From positions 6,703,012 to 6,767,011 of the forward strand of contig NC_059283.1 in assembly GCF_017591435.1 (NCBI RefSeq): a DNA stretch of 64,000 bases, read 5' to 3'. Positions 60,931 to 64,000 of the stretch are shown here, piece by piece; positions within the stretch are counted from its first letter, which is position 1, and every line of letters starts with the position of its first letter. Made by a program: the position numbers and the translations under genes. The notes beneath the pieces are model-generated. The model had not been told where the DNA came from, did no database searches, and saw only the letters and a program-made list of their open reading frames with translations. The DNA comes from Portunus trituberculatus. Taxonomy: Eukaryota > Arthropoda > Malacostraca > Decapoda > Portunidae.

Positions 60931-62052
60931 CAGGTCCTCAGATATCCTTAAGGACTCTCAAGATCCTAAGAGTCCCTGGGGAATGATGGTGATTAAGGCA
61001 GTGAAAACATGAAGGTCTGAGTATGACGGTAGGAGAGTGGAGGTGGAGGGAAAAGCAGGGGAAGGGAAGGGGAGGGACAGGGGAACAGAGAGGGGGGATA
61101 TTGGTGGCGGCAAGGGGCGGGGTAGGAAAGAGGGAGAGGAACGGGTAACAGGGATTGAAAAGCACACATTACTCTCAAATATTCAGCAGAAAGTCATTCT
61201 GCGCAACATGGAAATTAGAAAAAGCAAAGGAAAAAAGTGTCTACGGTTCTTCATATAATCTCTTAAAAAACAAGACAAAAATGTTGAAAAAAAATGAGAC
61301 GCAACTTGAATTACCGGAAAATTCGTGCATCATTTTAATTCTCACGTTAGGCCGGAGCGAAAAAGTTTACCTGTTGCAGGTTAATAAGTAGCTTAGAGCA
61401 CAATGAGCAGGGGAACGAACTTGCAGCTGAAAAAAAAAAAAAAATTCAGGAAGCGGCCTTCTTCTGCATCTCTACCCAGCAAAAGAGAAGAGCAAATTAG
61501 TTTAAACATTCAGTAAACGCTATACTCAGTCCGCAGCCACTCAGAGTCATCTAATTCCCCGTCTGGATAAACTGCAGTCTTCAAACCCCACGAGTACTGA
61601 CGGCGAGGAAGCAGCAGCAGCAACAGCAGTACGGGTCATAATACCGGTGGTGTGCTTCTTGCCGCGGCCTTGTAACCGGGCAGGCTGGGCAAGCAGGCCG
61701 CTGTGCCTTTGTTAACAGGGAGCGGTAATAGTGGTGCCCTTGCTAACGGGTTTATGCCATGCCGGAGGGCGGAGAGTGGGTGGCTGCGTCTGGGTGGGTG
61801 GCTCCCGTCCGCTGCACCGCTCCCCAAACCTCCCTAACTTGTGGGTGGTAGAGAAGACAAGCTAGAAGGGTGAGGGAGAGGGCAAGGGCGAGGGAGAGGA
61901 GGAAGTAACCGAACACTGCGCGGCCCAATACTGCTCCAGAGGAAGATTATTGAAATTAGGGAAGAGGTAAACGACGCAAGACAATAAAAGGAGATGTTGC
62001 AAGACCCCAAACGCGGCCCATTAAGTGAAGCTGCTATTTCCATCCAGCCCTG

Positions 62053-62055
<3 letters not shown>
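60931..62055. other. Single-copy stretch with GC-rich part at 61580-61850
   Basis: GGGGAGG-rich 61040-61130, then AT-rich, then a GC-rich block with repeated GTTAACAGGG/GCTAACGGG words near 61710 and 61745. No exon recognised. Confidence 0.4.

Positions 62056-62128
<73 letters not shown>
62056..62128 (+). repeat. (TC)n microsatellite
   Basis: About 36 units. Confidence 0.98.
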
Positions 62129-62130
<2 letters not shown>

Positions 62131-62209
62131 TGCGGTTGGTAAAGAAAGCCTGTCACTCACAACTCCTTCCTTGTTGCTTTTTCATTTTTTTTTAGGTCCC
62201 ACGTGCATC

Positions 62210-62213
<4 letters not shown>

Positions 62214-62260
<47 letters not shown>
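62214..62260 (+). repeat. (CT)n microsatellite
   Basis: About 23 units. Confidence 0.98.
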
Positions 62261-62264
<4 letters not shown>

Positions 62265-62358
62265 GCCTTTTACCCCTCTCTTCCCTCCCACCCTCACTTC
62301 CGCCCTCACCCTGAAACCGAACACGTGACGCCGCTGAATCTGGCACCCGGTGTAACGT

Positions 62359-62359
<1 letters not shown>

Positions 62360-62426
<67 letters not shown>
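62360..62426 (+). repeat. (AC)n microsatellite
   Basis: About 33 units. Confidence 0.98.
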
Positions 62427-62429
<3 letters not shown>

Positions 62430-62598
62430 GCGTACAGTGACATCTGAGTTTCTCCTCTACATTTTCTTACATGGACGTGTGAAAAGCCTAAAATAAAGGA
62501 GAAATGTGGTTAAAAGATGTTAAAAAAATGTTTATTTGCGGAATGTTGTTTTACACACAAATTTGTATTTCTATGGCTGGCTCGTCTGGAGTTTTGAC

Positions 62599-62666
62599 GG
62601 AGGAGGAGAAGGAGGAGGAGTAGGAGGAGGAGGAGGAGGAGGAGGAGGAGGAGGAGGAGGAGGAGG
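62599..62666 (+). repeat. (GGA)n microsatellite
   Basis: About 22 units with GAA and GTA interruptions. Confidence 0.96.
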
Positions 62667-62808
62667 GGATAAAAAAAATGTAGTTCGCGTAAAATCATGG
62701 TGAAAACAAATTATGGAGAAAAGAATCACCATTTTGTTCAGTTTCCTCAGTCATATTAACAAGCAAAACCAATTAAGAGATGCAATATTCATCATGCAAG
62801 TAATGGAA

Positions 62809-63498
<690 letters not shown>

Positions 63499-63550
63499 CA
63501 GGTGTACACGCTCCACCTGTCACCCCCACCTGTCACCGCCCCGCCACCTG
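63499..63550 (+). repeat. Short CCACCTGTCACC direct repeat
   Basis: CAGGTG/CACCTG occurs four times in 52 bp (63499, 63514, 63527, 63545). Three are in CCACCTGT-type direct repeats. Confidence 0.6.
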
Positions 63551-63575
63551 TAACATTATTTTATGGATCCCCAGA

Positions 63576-63578
<3 letters not shown>

Positions 63579-63612
<34 letters not shown>
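63579..63612 (+). repeat. (GA)n microsatellite
   Basis: About 17 units. Confidence 0.97.
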
Positions 63613-63614
<2 letters not shown>

Positions 63615-64000
63615 AGTGAAAAAGAACATACCGGCTGAACATGGAATGAGAAGAGGAGGAGGAGAAGGAGGAGGAAGAGGAAGAGGAGGAGGAGGAAGGA
63701 GGAAGAGGAATGAAAAACAATGGGAATACAGAAGACCAAGGAGGAACAGATGTTATCCCTTATAAGGCTTACGAAGAGGAGGAAAAAGGAAAAAAGGAAG
63801 AAGAGGAAGAAAAAGGGGAAATAAGAAGAGGAAACTAAAATACCAATCAGAATATATAAAAACATAACGAGAACCTTCCTAAATCACGTTCTATGGTACT
63901 TTTTTTTCCCTTTCAGTCATAATTATCTCCTCGTCCTGGAATCTCTCTACTTCACATTGAGAGAGGAGGAAGTAGCAGGGCGTGGAGTCGCGTGATGGAA
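63613..64000. other. Purine-rich right end of window
   Basis: Imperfect GGA units at 63654-63710, then A/G-rich. Plus-strand bias ends at about 63890. No gene recognised. Confidence 0.5.

Overview
This 64 kb window looks like non-coding nuclear DNA from an arthropod, most likely a decapod crustacean. Four things point that way. Dinucleotide and trinucleotide microsatellites fill roughly 7 kb (about 11 percent by hand tally). Four perfect tandem copies of TTAGG, the arthropod telomere unit, lie at the left end. Two decayed 3' ends of one non-LTR retrotransposon family carry LWNSLP and CSSEL-type peptides that I associate with crustacean LINEs. Two copies of a SINE carry a tRNA-Val(CAC)-like head. 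I found no protein-coding gene, no functional tRNA or rRNA gene, and no CRISPR array. Nearly all long open frames are translations of simple repeats or of strand-biased purine/pyrimidine tracts.

Layout. 1-1.1 kb: an old degenerate tandem array with the TTAGG block. 1.1-9.5 kb: mixed single-copy DNA with microsatellites, GC- and CpG-richer at 1.9-4.5 kb. 9.5-13.8 kb: TG/CA arrays, a reverse-strand LINE 3' end (10.63-11.08 kb) and a ~115-bp degenerate tandem repeat. 13.8-17.9 kb: pyrimidine-rich, with a 24-bp minisatellite split by a SINE and a 29-bp minisatellite with 118-bp higher-order periodicity. 18-21 kb: AT-rich DNA with 38-bp and 72-bp degenerate arrays. 21-32 kb: mostly purine-rich, with the densest GA/AC arrays and 115-bp and ~55-bp degenerate arrays. 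32-38 kb: AC- and AGT/AAT-rich, with a CRE-containing block, a possible TATA promoter, a second LINE fragment and a 93-bp array. 38-41 kb: strongly purine-rich. 41-54 kb: degenerate arrays, a second SINE and long GA/AGT arrays. 54-64 kb: a candidate reverse-strand SINE, a GC-rich block with a GATAA cluster, a ~101-bp array, a CAGGTG-rich segment and another candidate SINE.

There are no genes to link into a pathway. Three signals deserve follow-up. First, many hidden, highly diverged tandem arrays (units about 38-130 bp) lie between the obvious microsatellites. Second, a tRNA-Val-derived SINE family is present, one copy of which has an apparent target-site duplication inside a minisatellite. 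Third, two minus-strand sequences at 22.77 and 51.82 kb match the recursive-splice (ratchet point) pattern and share a flanking sequence, which would fit a very long minus-strand intron. All calls were made by eye without alignment software, so repeat edges are approximate to a few bases for microsatellites and tens of bases for degenerate arrays.
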